A DNA stretch of 64,000 nt from Sulfitobacter sp. S190 (GTDB taxonomy: Bacteria; Pseudomonadota; Alphaproteobacteria; Rhodobacterales; Rhodobacteraceae), in NCBI RefSeq assembly GCF_025141935.1, contig NZ_CP081120.1, forward strand, positions 3,279,501-3,343,500, written 5' to 3'. The position numbers were made by a program, and so were the translations under genes. The notes under the pieces were generated by a model. The model searched no databases. It saw only the letters and a list, made by a program, of their open reading frames with translations, and was not told the origin of the DNA. Below, piece after piece: positions 18,113-26,762 of this stretch (positions are counted from its first letter, which is position 1; every line of letters begins with the position of its first letter).

Positions 18113-18134
18113 GAGTTTAAGAGCAAGGCGAAGC
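18113..18134 (+). repeat. Degenerate copy of a dispersed 22-23 bp intergenic repeat
   Basis: GAGTTTAAGAGCAAGGCGAAGC shares 18 of 22 positions with the exact pair at 18270-18292 and 28985-29007 (consensus GAGTTTAAAGGGCAAGATGAAG). It lies in the convergent gap after the aldehyde dehydrogenase gene, in opposite orientation to the copy about 150 bp away. Confidence 0.5.
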
Positions 18135-18226
18135 CGCTGCGGCAGCGTTTAATCGTATCTTAATCATCCAGCCGCACTGTCGGAACGCGCGGACAGCTGG
18201 AGAGCGACCCCGCGTGCAAGGTGAAG

Positions 18227-18259
18227 CCCCGCTTTTGTCAGATCACGGCAAAAGCGGGG
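18227..18259. repeat. Inverted repeat in the convergent gap before the RluA-type gene
   Basis: CCCCGCTTTTG (18227-18237) and CAAAAGCGGGG (18249-18259) form a perfect 11-bp stem with an 11-nt loop. Neither side has a T run, so it is not a standard terminator, although its position between convergent genes fits a transcription barrier. It lies between two oppositely oriented copies of the dispersed repeat. Confidence 0.6.
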
Positions 18260-18269
18260 TCATCCCTCA

Positions 18270-18292
18270 CTTCATCTTGCCCTTTAAACTCA
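18270..18292 (-). repeat. Dispersed 23-bp intergenic repeat, exact copy 1
   Basis: The minus strand reads TGAGTTTAAAGGGCAAGATG plus AAG, identical over 23 bp to 28985-29007. Both copies are intergenic. Flanking bases differ, so the conserved unit is short. No function is known to me. Confidence 0.65.
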
Positions 18293-18302
18293 TTCCGACC
18301 TG

Positions 18303-18950
18303 TCAAAATGGCGCCGGGGTCCGAATTTTGACCGACCGGCCACCCTCGGGGTGCTTGAAGCGCAGCTCTTCGGAGTGCAGCATCAACCGGTCGAACGCCC
18401 GCGCGGGGCCAGTGGCATAAAAAGGATCACCCAGAATCGGATGCCCGAGCGCGAGCATATGCACCCGCAGCTGATGGCTGCGGCCTGTATGCGGGGTCAG
18501 CCGGACGCGGGCGGTGGTCTGCTCGTCTTTCACAACCCGCCAATCCGTCTGCGCCGATTTTCCCGTCTCGTGGCACACTTTTTGCAGCGGCCTGTTCGGC
18601 CAGTCCACGATCAGCGGCAGATCAACTGTCCCTGTCTTCTCCGCGGGCACACCCCAGACCCGCGCGACATAGGTCTTGCGCGTCATGCGCTTTTCGAACT
18701 GCAGCCCCAGATGCCTTTGTGCGTGGGGCGTCAGCGCAAAGATCATGACGCCCGATGTGTCGCGGTCCAACCGGTGTACCAAAAGCGCGTCGGGAAATGC
18801 GGCCTGTACACGGCTCAACAGACAGTCGGCCAGATGCGGGCCCTTGCCGGGCACCGACAGCAAGCCGCTCGGCTTATCCACCAGCACTACCTGGCTGTCC
18901 TCGTGCAGGATTTCGAGCGGGCCATCCGGCGGGTCATACAGAGTGTCCAT
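18303..18950 (-). CDS. RluA-family rRNA/tRNA pseudouridine synthase
   Basis: 215 residues from ATG 18950; a GTG at 18959 would add three. The catalytic motif HRLDRDTSGVMIFA starts at residue 59, with Asp62 as the catalytic Asp. The opening ILHEDSQVVLVDKPSGLLSVPG and the later TGRSHQLRVHM block are standard for the family. There is no S4 domain, so it resembles RluA, which modifies 23S rRNA U746 and tRNA U32, rather than RluC or RluD. The exact target is not certain. It is convergent with the aldehyde dehydrogenase gene, and the rarD-like gene lies 42 nt upstream on the same strand. Confidence 0.92.
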   Translation of the reverse strand: MDTLYDPPDGPLEILHEDSQVVLVDKPSGLLSVPGKGPHLADCLLSRVQAAFPDALLVHRLDRDTSGVMIFALTPHAQRHLGLQFEKRMTRKTYVARVWGVPAEKTGTVDLPLIVDWPNRPLQKVCHETGKSAQTDWRVVKDEQTTARVRLTPHTGRSHQLRVHMLALGHPILGDPFYATGPARAFDRLMLHSEELRFKHPEGGRSVKIRTPAPF

Positions 18951-18992
18951 GCCCCCCACGTCTCAGAATTCAGGGGCCGGTGCAACCCGCAG

Positions 18993-19913
18993 CTACCGCG
19001 CTGCGGCACCGCGCATCTGGCGCACCATGGCGCCGGTGTACACGATCAACGCAAGCCAGATCAGCGGAAAGGCAATCATCCGTGCGCGGCCCATCTCTTC
19101 ACCGAACACAAACACCGCCGTCAGAAAAATCATGGTCGGCGCGACGTACTGCAAAATACCGATGGTCGACAGGCGCAGCAGTTTCGCACCGTTGGCATAA
19201 AGAAGCAAAGGCACTGCTGTGACCGCGCCGCATCCCACCAGCAACCATGTCGTCGGCAGATCGCCAGCCGTGAAATGGCTTTGCCCCGTTGCCTGTAGCA
19301 CCCCCAGATATCCGAGCGCCGGACCCAGCAGGATCAGAACCTCAAGCAAAAATCCCTGGTTCGGTCCGATGGGCAGGCTCTTTTTCGCGAGCGCGTAGAA
19401 GCCCCAACTCAGCATCAGCGCCAGCGCGACCCACGGCGGCCTTTGCGCATCAAGCAGCAGAACCAGCACGGCAACCCCCGCAATCGCGACCGCCACCAGC
19501 TGCGCCCGGTTCAGCCTTTCACGCAGCACCACCGCCGCGAGAAAAACGCTGAACAGCGGATTGATATAGTATCCGATCGCCGCATCCAGCGCCTGACCGG
19601 CGGCAATGGCATAGACATACACGCCCCAGTTCAACGAGATCAGCGCCGCGGTCACGCATCCCATCAGCAGCGTGCGCGGTGACGACAGCGCCGCACGCAC
19701 GCTGGCCGTGCGGCCCAGCACCACAAGAACCACCAGCGCAATCGGCACCGACCACAGGATGCGGTGCGCCACGACTTCGGCCGCGGGCACATGGCTCAGC
19801 GCCTTCATATAAAGCGGCAGGAACCCCCACAGCACATAGGCTCCCATCGCAAAGGCCAGCCCCTGCGGTGTGTCCTGATCCTGTGTCGGCAAGCTGGTGG
19901 TGGGGCTGCGCAT
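18993..19913 (-). CDS. rarD: RarD family EamA-type transporter
   Basis: 306 residues from ATG 19913; a TTG at 19955 would add 14. There are about ten hydrophobic helices in two EamA repeats, starting with GLAFAMGAYVLWGFLPLYMKAL, and internal blocks such as HRILWSVP and YYINPLFSVFLA that are hallmarks of RarD. The protein lies in the inner membrane and is presumed to export a small metabolite; the substrate of RarD is unestablished even in Escherichia coli (chloramphenicol sensitivity link only). The family assignment is firm and the substrate is not. It may be co-transcribed with the RluA-type gene. Confidence 0.9.
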   Translation of the reverse strand: MRSPTTSLPTQDQDTPQGLAFAMGAYVLWGFLPLYMKALSHVPAAEVVAHRILWSVPIALVVLVVLGRTASVRAALSSPRTLLMGCVTAALISLNWGVYVYAIAAGQALDAAIGYYINPLFSVFLAAVVLRERLNRAQLVAVAIAGVAVLVLLLDAQRPPWVALALMLSWGFYALAKKSLPIGPNQGFLLEVLILLGPALGYLGVLQATGQSHFTAGDLPTTWLLVGCGAVTAVPLLLYANGAKLLRLSTIGILQYVAPTMIFLTAVFVFGEEMGRARMIAFPLIWLALIVYTGAMVRQMRGAAAR

Positions 19914-19982
19914 CCGGTGTCTCCGATCTGACCCAAGAGGTAGGTCAAACCGCAAATCATAGAAAGCGCTAGATTGTACCCG

Positions 19983-22424
19983 TTACACCTTTACCCGTTC
20001 GGACGCGGGATCGTACATCGGCTTGAGCGAGACCTCCGCCTGCACCCGCGTTCCCGCCACATCGATCTCGTAGCGCGAACCAAGCACATCGGCGGGCCGC
20101 TCTCCCGGGCAGGGCACATACCCCAGCCCCATCGCCCCACCCAGATGGTGACCGTAGGCCCCGGACGTCAGGTAGCCGACAATCTCGCCGTCGCGCAGAA
20201 TCGGTTCATTGTGGTACAGCAGCGGCTCGGGATCGGTGAGCCGGAACTGCAGCAGCCGCGATTGCAGCCCCGTTTCCTTTTTCTCCAGCACCGCAGCGCG
20301 CCCGATGAAATCGGGTTTGGCGGTTTTCACGGCAAAGCCCAGACCGGCCTCCAGAACGTGGTCTTCCGAGGTGATGTCATGGCCGAAATGCCGGAACCCT
20401 TTTTCGATACGGCACGTGTCCATCATGTGCATCCCGCACAGGCGCATGCCAAAGTCCTGTCCCGCCTCGAACAGCGTCTTGAACACATGGGCGGCCTGAT
20501 CGGCGCTGACATAGACTTCCCAACCCAATTCGCCCACATAGGTCACGCGGTGCACCCGCGCCATCCCCATGCCGATCTCGATCTGCTGTGCTGTGCCAAA
20601 GGGGTTCGCCGCCGTGCTGAAATCATTGGGCGACACCGCCTGCAACAGCTCGCGCGACCGTGGTCCCATCACCGCCAGCACGCCTTCTCCGGCCGTCGTG
20701 TCGGTGATGACCACGTTAAAATCACCGAGGTGGCGGCGCATCCACGTCTCGTCGGCCAACCGTGTCGCCGCCGGCGTCACCACCAGATAGGCAAATTCCG
20801 ACAGGCGCGTCACGGTGACATCCGCCTCGATCCCGCCCCGCTGGTTGAGGAACTGGGTATAGACGATCTTGCCCACCGGCACCGAATAATCGCCGCCACC
20901 CACGTGGTTCATGAAGGCCTCCGCGTCACGGCCTTCCACACGGATCTTGCCGAAGGACGACATGTCGTAAAGGCCCACGTTCTGGCGCACTGCCAGATGT
21001 TCGTCGCGGACGTTGGTGAAAAAGTTCTGGCGTGCCCAGCTGTACTGGTAGGCGCGCTCCTGACCAGGCCGGGCGAACCAGTTGGCGCGCTCCCACCCGG
21101 CCAGCTCTCCCATCACCGCACCTTGCTCCAGCAACTGGGTGTGGAACGGGGTGCGGCGCACGCCCCGCGCGGTTTTCTTTTGCAGATAGGGATAGTGATC
21201 GGCATAAAGCAGGCCCAGCGTTTCGGTGCTGCGTGCCTGCAGATAGGTCCGGTTGCCCTGAAACGGCTGCATCCGGCCAATGTCCACATCGCCCAGATCG
21301 AACGGTTTCTGGCCCTCGTCCATCCACTGCGCCAGCGCCATACCCGCGCCACCCGCCGACTGGATCCCGATGGAGTTGAACCCTGCCGCGACCCAGACAT
21401 TGTCCATTTCGGGGGCTAGCCCTAGGTGATAGGCGTCGTCGGGCGTGAACGATTCCGGTCCGTTGAAAAACGTGTGTATCCCCGCTTCGGCCAGCATCGG
21501 CATCCGTTCGACCGCCCGTTCGAGGATCGGCTCGAAATGGTCGAAATCCTCGGGCAGCTGGTCGAATTCGAAATCCTTCGGAATATCCAGCGTCCACGGC
21601 TTGGCCACCGGTTCGAACGCGCCCAGCAGCATCTTGCCCGCGTCTTCCTTGTAGTAGGCGCATTCATCGGGCACCCGCAGCACCGGCAACTGGGTCAGAC
21701 CGGGAATGGCCTCGGTCACGATGTAGAAATGCTCGCAGGCATGCAGCGGCACGTTGACGCCCAGCATCCGGCCCACCGAATGGCCCCACATGCCGCCACA
21801 ATTGACCACGTGATCGGCGGTGATGTGGCCGGTCTCGTCGCCGCGCTGCCAATCGACACCGGTGATGCGGCGGCCATCGCGGGTCACGCCGGTGGCGGCG
21901 GTCCGCTCGATCACCCGTGCGCCCCCCTGCCGCGCGCCCTTGGCCAGCGCCAGCGCGATGTTGGCCGGATCGCCCTGCCCGTCCTTGGGCAGATACACCG
22001 CCCCCGTGACGCCCTCGATGTTCAGATGCTCATAGCGTTGCTTGACCTCGGCGGCGCTGATCTCCTCGACCTCGACACCGAAGGCCCGCGCCATCGCGGC
22101 CTGCCGCAGGATCTCCTCATGCCGTTCGCCGGTGAGCGCTGCGGTAATCGATCCAACCCGCTTGAACCCCGTCGCCACGCCGGTCTCGGCCTCCAGATTG
22201 CCGTAGAGCTCTTGGGAATACTTCGCCAGCTTGGTCATGTTGGCACTGGCGCGCAGCTGCGCGATCAGACCCGCCGCGTGCCATGTCGTCCCCGACGTCA
22301 GCTGCTTGCGTTCCAGCAGCACAACGTCCTTCCACCCCAGTTTCGTCAGGTGATACGCCACCGAACAGCCGATAACGCCACCCCCGATGATGACCACGCG
22401 GGCGTGGGCCGGAACATCTGCCAT
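19983..22424 (-). CDS. FAD-dependent GcvT-type demethylase (dimethylglycine/sarcosine dehydrogenase-like), copy 1
   Basis: 813 residues in two parts. An N-terminal FAD domain (DAO family) has GGGVIG at 14-19 and TSGTTWHAAGL at 43-53, where His49 matches the residue that binds FAD covalently in dimethylglycine and sarcosine dehydrogenases. The C-terminal folate-binding GcvT domains (about 430-813) carry RIEKGFRHFGHD and SRLLQFRLTDPEPLL. Such enzymes strip an N-methyl group and pass it to tetrahydrofolate, or release formaldehyde. The substrate could be dimethylglycine, sarcosine or another N-methyl compound. It is the last gene of the six-gene operon, 12 nt after the homocysteine methyltransferase. 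Confidence 0.92.
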   Translation of the reverse strand: MADVPAHARVVIIGGGVIGCSVAYHLTKLGWKDVVLLERKQLTSGTTWHAAGLIAQLRASANMTKLAKYSQELYGNLEAETGVATGFKRVGSITAALTGERHEEILRQAAMARAFGVEVEEISAAEVKQRYEHLNIEGVTGAVYLPKDGQGDPANIALALAKGARQGGARVIERTAATGVTRDGRRITGVDWQRGDETGHITADHVVNCGGMWGHSVGRMLGVNVPLHACEHFYIVTEAIPGLTQLPVLRVPDECAYYKEDAGKMLLGAFEPVAKPWTLDIPKDFEFDQLPEDFDHFEPILERAVERMPMLAEAGIHTFFNGPESFTPDDAYHLGLAPEMDNVWVAAGFNSIGIQSAGGAGMALAQWMDEGQKPFDLGDVDIGRMQPFQGNRTYLQARSTETLGLLYADHYPYLQKKTARGVRRTPFHTQLLEQGAVMGELAGWERANWFARPGQERAYQYSWARQNFFTNVRDEHLAVRQNVGLYDMSSFGKIRVEGRDAEAFMNHVGGGDYSVPVGKIVYTQFLNQRGGIEADVTVTRLSEFAYLVVTPAATRLADETWMRRHLGDFNVVITDTTAGEGVLAVMGPRSRELLQAVSPNDFSTAANPFGTAQQIEIGMGMARVHRVTYVGELGWEVYVSADQAAHVFKTLFEAGQDFGMRLCGMHMMDTCRIEKGFRHFGHDITSEDHVLEAGLGFAVKTAKPDFIGRAAVLEKKETGLQSRLLQFRLTDPEPLLYHNEPILRDGEIVGYLTSGAYGHHLGGAMGLGYVPCPGERPADVLGSRYEIDVAGTRVQAEVSLKPMYDPASERVKV

Positions 22425-22436
22425 GAGCTTGCCTTT

Positions 22437-23312
22437 CTAAACGATCGTGTATCCCGCGCCCGTCAGGCGGCGGTTGATTTCGGCGATGTGGGCGGGCCCC
22501 ACTTCACAGCAGCCCCCCACGATTGTGGCCCCCGCATCGACCCAGCGCATGACCTGATCGGCATAGCGCGCGGGCGTGAAATCACGGCGCAGACGCAACG
22601 CGGCGACGGTTGGATTATCCTCGAGAAACCCGTCCGTAATCCGCTCGAACCCGTTGGCGTAGGCGCCAAAGGGCAATCCCCGCCCGGCGAGGATGTCCAG
22701 CGCCGCGGGGATCGCTTCGGGGGTGGAGCAATTGACCAGCACCGCATCGGGATCAACGGCGGCCACCGCCTCCTCCAGCGGCTCGCCAGAACGCAGCGCG
22801 GTGCCGTCCTCGTCGCTTACGGTAAACGCGAGCCAGACCGGTTTGCCCGCCGCGCGCGCGCCCTCCAGCACGTCGCGGCCATGGGCGATGGACGCCACGG
22901 TTTCGCACAGCATCAGATCACAGCGCGGCGCCAGCAGCGTGGCCACTTCGGCAAACAGCGGCACCGCCTCTTCCGGCGCGGGGTGCAGATCGGGGCGGTA
23001 GGACGCCCGCAGCGGCCCGACAGACCCGGCAATCCGGGCCGATCCGCAGTCCGCCGCTTCCTCCAGCGCCTTGGCATGCAGCGCCTCGAACCGGTCGTGC
23101 AGCGGCGTCTGCGCCAGCCGGTCGCGGTGAATGGCATAGGTGTTGGTGGTGGCCACCGTGGCACCCGCGCGGGCGAAATCGCGGTGGACTTCGGCCACCA
23201 TGCCGGGGTGATCCACCATCACTTGGGTCGACCACAGGGGCGTCGGGGTGTCGGGGCTGCGGTGGATCAGTTCCTGACCCATGCCGCCGTCCAGAAGGGT
23301 AATTTCAGTCAT
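22437..23312 (-). CDS. Homocysteine S-methyltransferase family protein (betaine-homocysteine-type)
   Basis: 291 residues forming one TIM-barrel methyltransferase domain. The zinc ligands are intact: Cys195 in VLVNCSTPEA and Cys268-Cys269 in VGGCCEVGP. The N-terminal LLDGGMGQEL motif is also typical. The family methylates homocysteine to methionine with betaine, S-methylmethionine or a related donor. The two flanking demethylase genes fit betaine as donor, because betaine use yields dimethylglycine, which they could process; this is inference. Its ATG overlaps the upstream gene's stop by 4 nt (ATGA), a sign of coupled translation. Confidence 0.92.
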   Translation of the reverse strand: MTEITLLDGGMGQELIHRSPDTPTPLWSTQVMVDHPGMVAEVHRDFARAGATVATTNTYAIHRDRLAQTPLHDRFEALHAKALEEAADCGSARIAGSVGPLRASYRPDLHPAPEEAVPLFAEVATLLAPRCDLMLCETVASIAHGRDVLEGARAAGKPVWLAFTVSDEDGTALRSGEPLEEAVAAVDPDAVLVNCSTPEAIPAALDILAGRGLPFGAYANGFERITDGFLEDNPTVAALRLRRDFTPARYADQVMRWVDAGATIVGGCCEVGPAHIAEINRRLTGAGYTIV

Positions 23313-25762
23313 GCTTTTATCCGTGTGTTTTCAGGGTCCCAAAGGGGCTGATCGGGCTCTACCACCGCACGGCGCAATTGACCAAAGACGTTTATCTCCA
23401 CCTCGGTGCCGGGCTGGGCCAGATCGGCACGGATGGTGCCCAGCGCGATGGCCTTGCCCACCCGGTGACCCCAGTCGGCGCTGGTGGTTTCGCCCACCAC
23501 CTCGCCGCCGTACACCACCGGCGACATATAGGGCGCGTCCTGTTCGCCCGCCTCCACCGTCATCGTGACAAAGCGTTTGGCCACACCGGCATCGCGCTCG
23601 CCCACCAGCGCCGCCTTGCCGCGGAAATCCTGCGGCTTGTCGAACTTGACCCAGCGGTCCAGACCGGCCTCCAGCATCGAATAGTCGGTGGACAGATCGC
23701 CCTTCCACGTGCGGTATCCCTTTTCGATCCGCATGGAATTGAGCGCGTACATCCCGAAAGGCGCCGCACCCGCCGCACGCACCGCGTCATAAACGGCGGC
23801 GCTGTCGTCAAAGGCGGTGTGCACCTCCCAGCCCAGCTCACCGGCAAAGGACACGCGCAACAGCTTGGCGGGTTTGCCCGCAACGGTCGCATCCTGCACC
23901 GACATCCATGTGGCGTGCAGATCGGCGCCCTCGGTCAGCCCGTCAAGCACCGCGCGCGATGCAGGGCCGGTCACCAGCAACGTCGACCAATCCCGCGTAA
24001 TGTCCGACAGGCTCAGGCTCCCGTCCGCGGGCAGCGCCTTTTGCAGCAGCTCGAAATCGTGCCACAGGGCCACCGCCGCCGTCATCAGCCAGAACTCGTC
24101 CTCGGCCCAGCGGATCACGGTCATCTCCGTCAGGATACGGCCCCGCGTGTCGGTGAAATAGGCCAGGTTCATGCGGCCCACCTTGGGCAGCGCACCGGTG
24201 ATCTGGCCGCGCAGCCACTCTGCCGCGCCCGCACCCGACAGCGCATACCGCGAAAATCCGGGCATATCCAAAACGCCCGCGTGGTCGCGCACTGCCGCCA
24301 CCTCTTCTGCGATGCGCGGCGCCCACGGGCCGTTGCGGTCCCAGGTCTGGGTCGCCTCTTCGGATGTGTCGTCACCGGGCTTGGCAAACCAGTTCGCCCG
24401 CTCCCACCCGTTATAGGCCCCCATCTGTGCACCGGCGTCCAGCAGGCTCTGGTGGTTCGGCGACAGCTTCTTGTCGCGGCCCGCGGGCCATTCGTGATGC
24501 GGGAAATGCATCGCGTATTCGTGGCCGTAGGTCTCCAGCGCCTTGGCGTGACAATAATCATGGTCGCAATAATCGGTATAGCGGCGCGGATCGACCGACC
24601 ACATGTCCAGCTCGGTCTCGCCGTGCATGATCCATTCGGCCAGCACCTTGCCCGCGCCCCCGCCCTGCGCGATGCCAAAGGTAAACGAATGGCCCTCGAA
24701 CGCGTTCTTGACGCCGGGCATCGGGCCGATCATCGGCAATCCGTCGGGGGCATAGGGGATCGGGCCGTTGATGTTGCGCTCCACACCGCCCTCTCCCAGC
24801 AAGGGCAGACGCGCCATCGCGTCCTCGATATAGAACTCCAATCGCTCCAGATCATCGGGGTACAGCTGGAAACTGAAATCCTCGGGCATCGGATCGTCGG
24901 GCGTGACCCAATGCGCCTTGCAGTTGCGCTCGTAGGGGCCAAGGTTCAGCCCGTGTTTGTCCTGCCGCAGGTAATAGCTGATTTCGGGGTCGCGGATCAT
25001 CGGCATCTTCTGGCCGCGCTCCTTGGTATAGGCCTCCAGCTCTGGCAGCTGCCCGGTCAGGAAATACTGGTGGCTCATCACCACCATCGGCACGGTGCGC
25101 CCGCCGAACGGCTTGAACATCTCGCCCACGCGTTGCGCGTAATAGCCCGCGCAGTTGACGACATACTGGGCGCGGATCTCGCCCTTGTGGGTCTTGACGA
25201 TCCACTCGTCACCGTCGCGGTCCAGCCCGGTCAGGGGGCAGAACCGCTCGATCCGGCCACCGGCATCGCGGGCCCCCTTGGCCAGGGCCTGCGTCAGCTG
25301 CGCGGGGTCGATATCACCGTCCAGCGGATCCCAAAGCCCGCCCGCCAGATCATGGGTCTCCATGAACGGATTGTGGGCCTTCAACTCATCGGGCGAGCAG
25401 ATATCCATCGTCAGCCCCTGCGCCGCCGCCTGTGCCGCGATCTTCTCGAATTCCTGCATCCGCTCCTTGGAGTGGGCCAGCCGGATCGCGCCGGTGACGT
25501 GGTAGTTCATCGGATAATCCACGTCCTCGGCCAGACCGCGGTACATCTCGGCGCCGTAGCGCTGCATGTTCATCACCGCCCAGTTGGGCGCAAAATTGGG
25601 GCAATTGCCCGCCGCATGCCACGTCGATCCCGCGGTCAGCTCGTTCTTTTCGAGCAGCACACAGTCGTCCCACCCCGCACGGGCCAGATGGAACAGGGTC
25701 GAGGTGCCGACAACACCGCCCCCGATGATGACGACACGGGCCGTGGTTGGAAAATCGCTCAT
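23309..25762 (-). CDS. FAD-dependent GcvT-type demethylase (dimethylglycine/sarcosine dehydrogenase-like), copy 2
   Basis: 817 residues from ATG 25762; the open frame runs further upstream but inside the GFA gene. Same architecture as copy 1: GGGVVG at 14-19, TAGSTWHAAGN with the covalent-flavin His49, then a GcvT half with RIEKGYRTWKGDLSTDY and VYGGEVVGETTSADWGHR. Compared with copy 1 it has a distinct insertion around the residues DPRRYTDYCDHDYCHAKALE, including a Cys-rich YCDHDYCH stretch. The two copies are diverged paralogues rather than a recent duplication. They could act on successive substrates such as dimethylglycine and sarcosine. 4-nt overlaps link it to both neighbours. Confidence 0.92.
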   Translation of the reverse strand: MSDFPTTARVVIIGGGVVGTSTLFHLARAGWDDCVLLEKNELTAGSTWHAAGNCPNFAPNWAVMNMQRYGAEMYRGLAEDVDYPMNYHVTGAIRLAHSKERMQEFEKIAAQAAAQGLTMDICSPDELKAHNPFMETHDLAGGLWDPLDGDIDPAQLTQALAKGARDAGGRIERFCPLTGLDRDGDEWIVKTHKGEIRAQYVVNCAGYYAQRVGEMFKPFGGRTVPMVVMSHQYFLTGQLPELEAYTKERGQKMPMIRDPEISYYLRQDKHGLNLGPYERNCKAHWVTPDDPMPEDFSFQLYPDDLERLEFYIEDAMARLPLLGEGGVERNINGPIPYAPDGLPMIGPMPGVKNAFEGHSFTFGIAQGGGAGKVLAEWIMHGETELDMWSVDPRRYTDYCDHDYCHAKALETYGHEYAMHFPHHEWPAGRDKKLSPNHQSLLDAGAQMGAYNGWERANWFAKPGDDTSEEATQTWDRNGPWAPRIAEEVAAVRDHAGVLDMPGFSRYALSGAGAAEWLRGQITGALPKVGRMNLAYFTDTRGRILTEMTVIRWAEDEFWLMTAAVALWHDFELLQKALPADGSLSLSDITRDWSTLLVTGPASRAVLDGLTEGADLHATWMSVQDATVAGKPAKLLRVSFAGELGWEVHTAFDDSAAVYDAVRAAGAAPFGMYALNSMRIEKGYRTWKGDLSTDYSMLEAGLDRWVKFDKPQDFRGKAALVGERDAGVAKRFVTMTVEAGEQDAPYMSPVVYGGEVVGETTSADWGHRVGKAIALGTIRADLAQPGTEVEINVFGQLRRAVVEPDQPLWDPENTRIKA

Positions 25763-26139
25763 GTTTCTTGCTCCTCCTGACGGACGTCGTCCGTGATGTC
25801 GTAGTAATCGCCCTTGTCGGCGGTAAAGATATGGCGCTCCAGCCGCAGACCGGTGGGACCGTCCAGCGCGCCAAGGGCCACGCCGGTGTCGGGGTCCGCA
25901 TGACCCTTCCAGAACAGGAACGATCCGCAGGTGGGGCAAAAGCCGCGCCTTGCCTGCGGACTTGCGGCATACCACGCGGGTGTGCCGGTGATGCGCAAAT
26001 CGGCGTCCATGACCTGAACCGCGGCCCAGTAATGGCCCGACTGCTTGCGACACTGGCCGCAGTGACAGGCCGCCGGATCCCGCGCGGCGCCGGACGCCTC
26101 AAAGGTGATGGCCCCGCACAAACAGCTGCCTTTCAGCAT
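25759..26139 (-). CDS. GFA family (glutathione-dependent formaldehyde-activating-like) protein
   Basis: 126 residues from ATG 26139, which has GGGGAGAAC upstream. The zinc-binding Cys set is complete: CLCG (Cys6, Cys8), CHCGQC (Cys25, Cys27, Cys30) and CPTC (Cys68, Cys71). Gfa of Paracoccus was described as speeding S-hydroxymethylglutathione formation, although this activity is disputed and most GFA-fold proteins have no known substrate. Oxidative N-demethylation by the two neighbouring enzymes can release formaldehyde, which makes a protective or capturing role attractive. The start is 1 nt from the lysE-type stop, and the end overlaps the demethylase start by 4 nt. Confidence 0.88.
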   Translation of the reverse strand: MLKGSCLCGAITFEASGAARDPAACHCGQCRKQSGHYWAAVQVMDADLRITGTPAWYAASPQARRGFCPTCGSFLFWKGHADPDTGVALGALDGPTGLRLERHIFTADKGDYYDITDDVRQEEQET

Positions 26140-26140
26140 C

Positions 26141-26761
26141 TCACGTTCTCCCCGGCGTGGCGGCACTGCCCAGCAGCAGACCGTAAACGATGAAACAGGC
26201 GCCCATGACGCGGCGAACCCAGACGTTGAAAACCGCCCCCAAAGCGGCCCGCCCGATCCCCGCGCCCAGCGCAGTGAAACCGGTATAGCTGAGCGCGGTC
26301 AGGGTCAGCGCCGTGGGCACGATCACCCCCATCTGGCTCCAGATCGGCACATCGGGCTGCACGAATTGCGAAAACGCCGCGAGATATCCGGCCACGCTCT
26401 TGGGGTTGATCGTCGCGATGGCCAGCGCCCGCAGATACACCGACGACGCGGGGCGGCTGTCTACGGCGACGGGACGCTTGGCCATGATCCAGCCCCGCAC
26501 CCCCAGATAGATCAGAAAAGCCGCACCCAGCAGTTTGGCCACGGTAAACGCGGCGGGCGATGCCGCAATCAACGCGGTCACGCCCAGCGCCGACAGGCCC
26601 AGAAACAGCGCCGCCTGCGTCAGGATCGCCAACACCCCCACAAGCGCCCGGCGAAAGCCCAGCGTCATGCCGTTGGTGATGCAATTGACCGCATTGGGAC
26701 CCGGCGTTGTGACAAACACCAGCCAAAACAGGGCAAATACGATCCACGCGTCCCAGCTCAT
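26141..26761 (-). CDS. LysE family amino-acid exporter
   Basis: 206 residues with about six membrane helices. The family signature TPGPNAV is at 19-25 of MSWDAWIVFALFWLVFVTTPGP, followed by GFRRALVGVLAILTQAALFLGLSALG. The LysE/RhtB family exports basic or neutral amino acids and related compounds from the inner membrane. As part of the N-methyl-amino-acid operon it could vent glycine, sarcosine or methionine when they accumulate, which is inference. The stop of the upstream regulator and this ATG are 1 nt apart. The start at 26761 was chosen by family length; the frame is open to 26842. Confidence 0.9.
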   Translation of the reverse strand: MSWDAWIVFALFWLVFVTTPGPNAVNCITNGMTLGFRRALVGVLAILTQAALFLGLSALGVTALIAASPAAFTVAKLLGAAFLIYLGVRGWIMAKRPVAVDSRPASSVYLRALAIATINPKSVAGYLAAFSQFVQPDVPIWSQMGVIVPTALTLTALSYTGFTALGAGIGRAALGAVFNVWVRRVMGACFIVYGLLLGSAATPGRT

Positions 26762-26762
26762 G

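Noticed and set aside
18227..18259. Standard rho-independent terminator after the aldehyde dehydrogenase gene
   Set aside because: The stem is perfect, but neither strand has a T run and the loop is 11 nt. Listed as an inverted repeat instead.
23378..25780. 800-codon open frame antisense to the second demethylase
   Set aside because: Purely a shadow frame; the FAD and GcvT motifs lie on the other strand.
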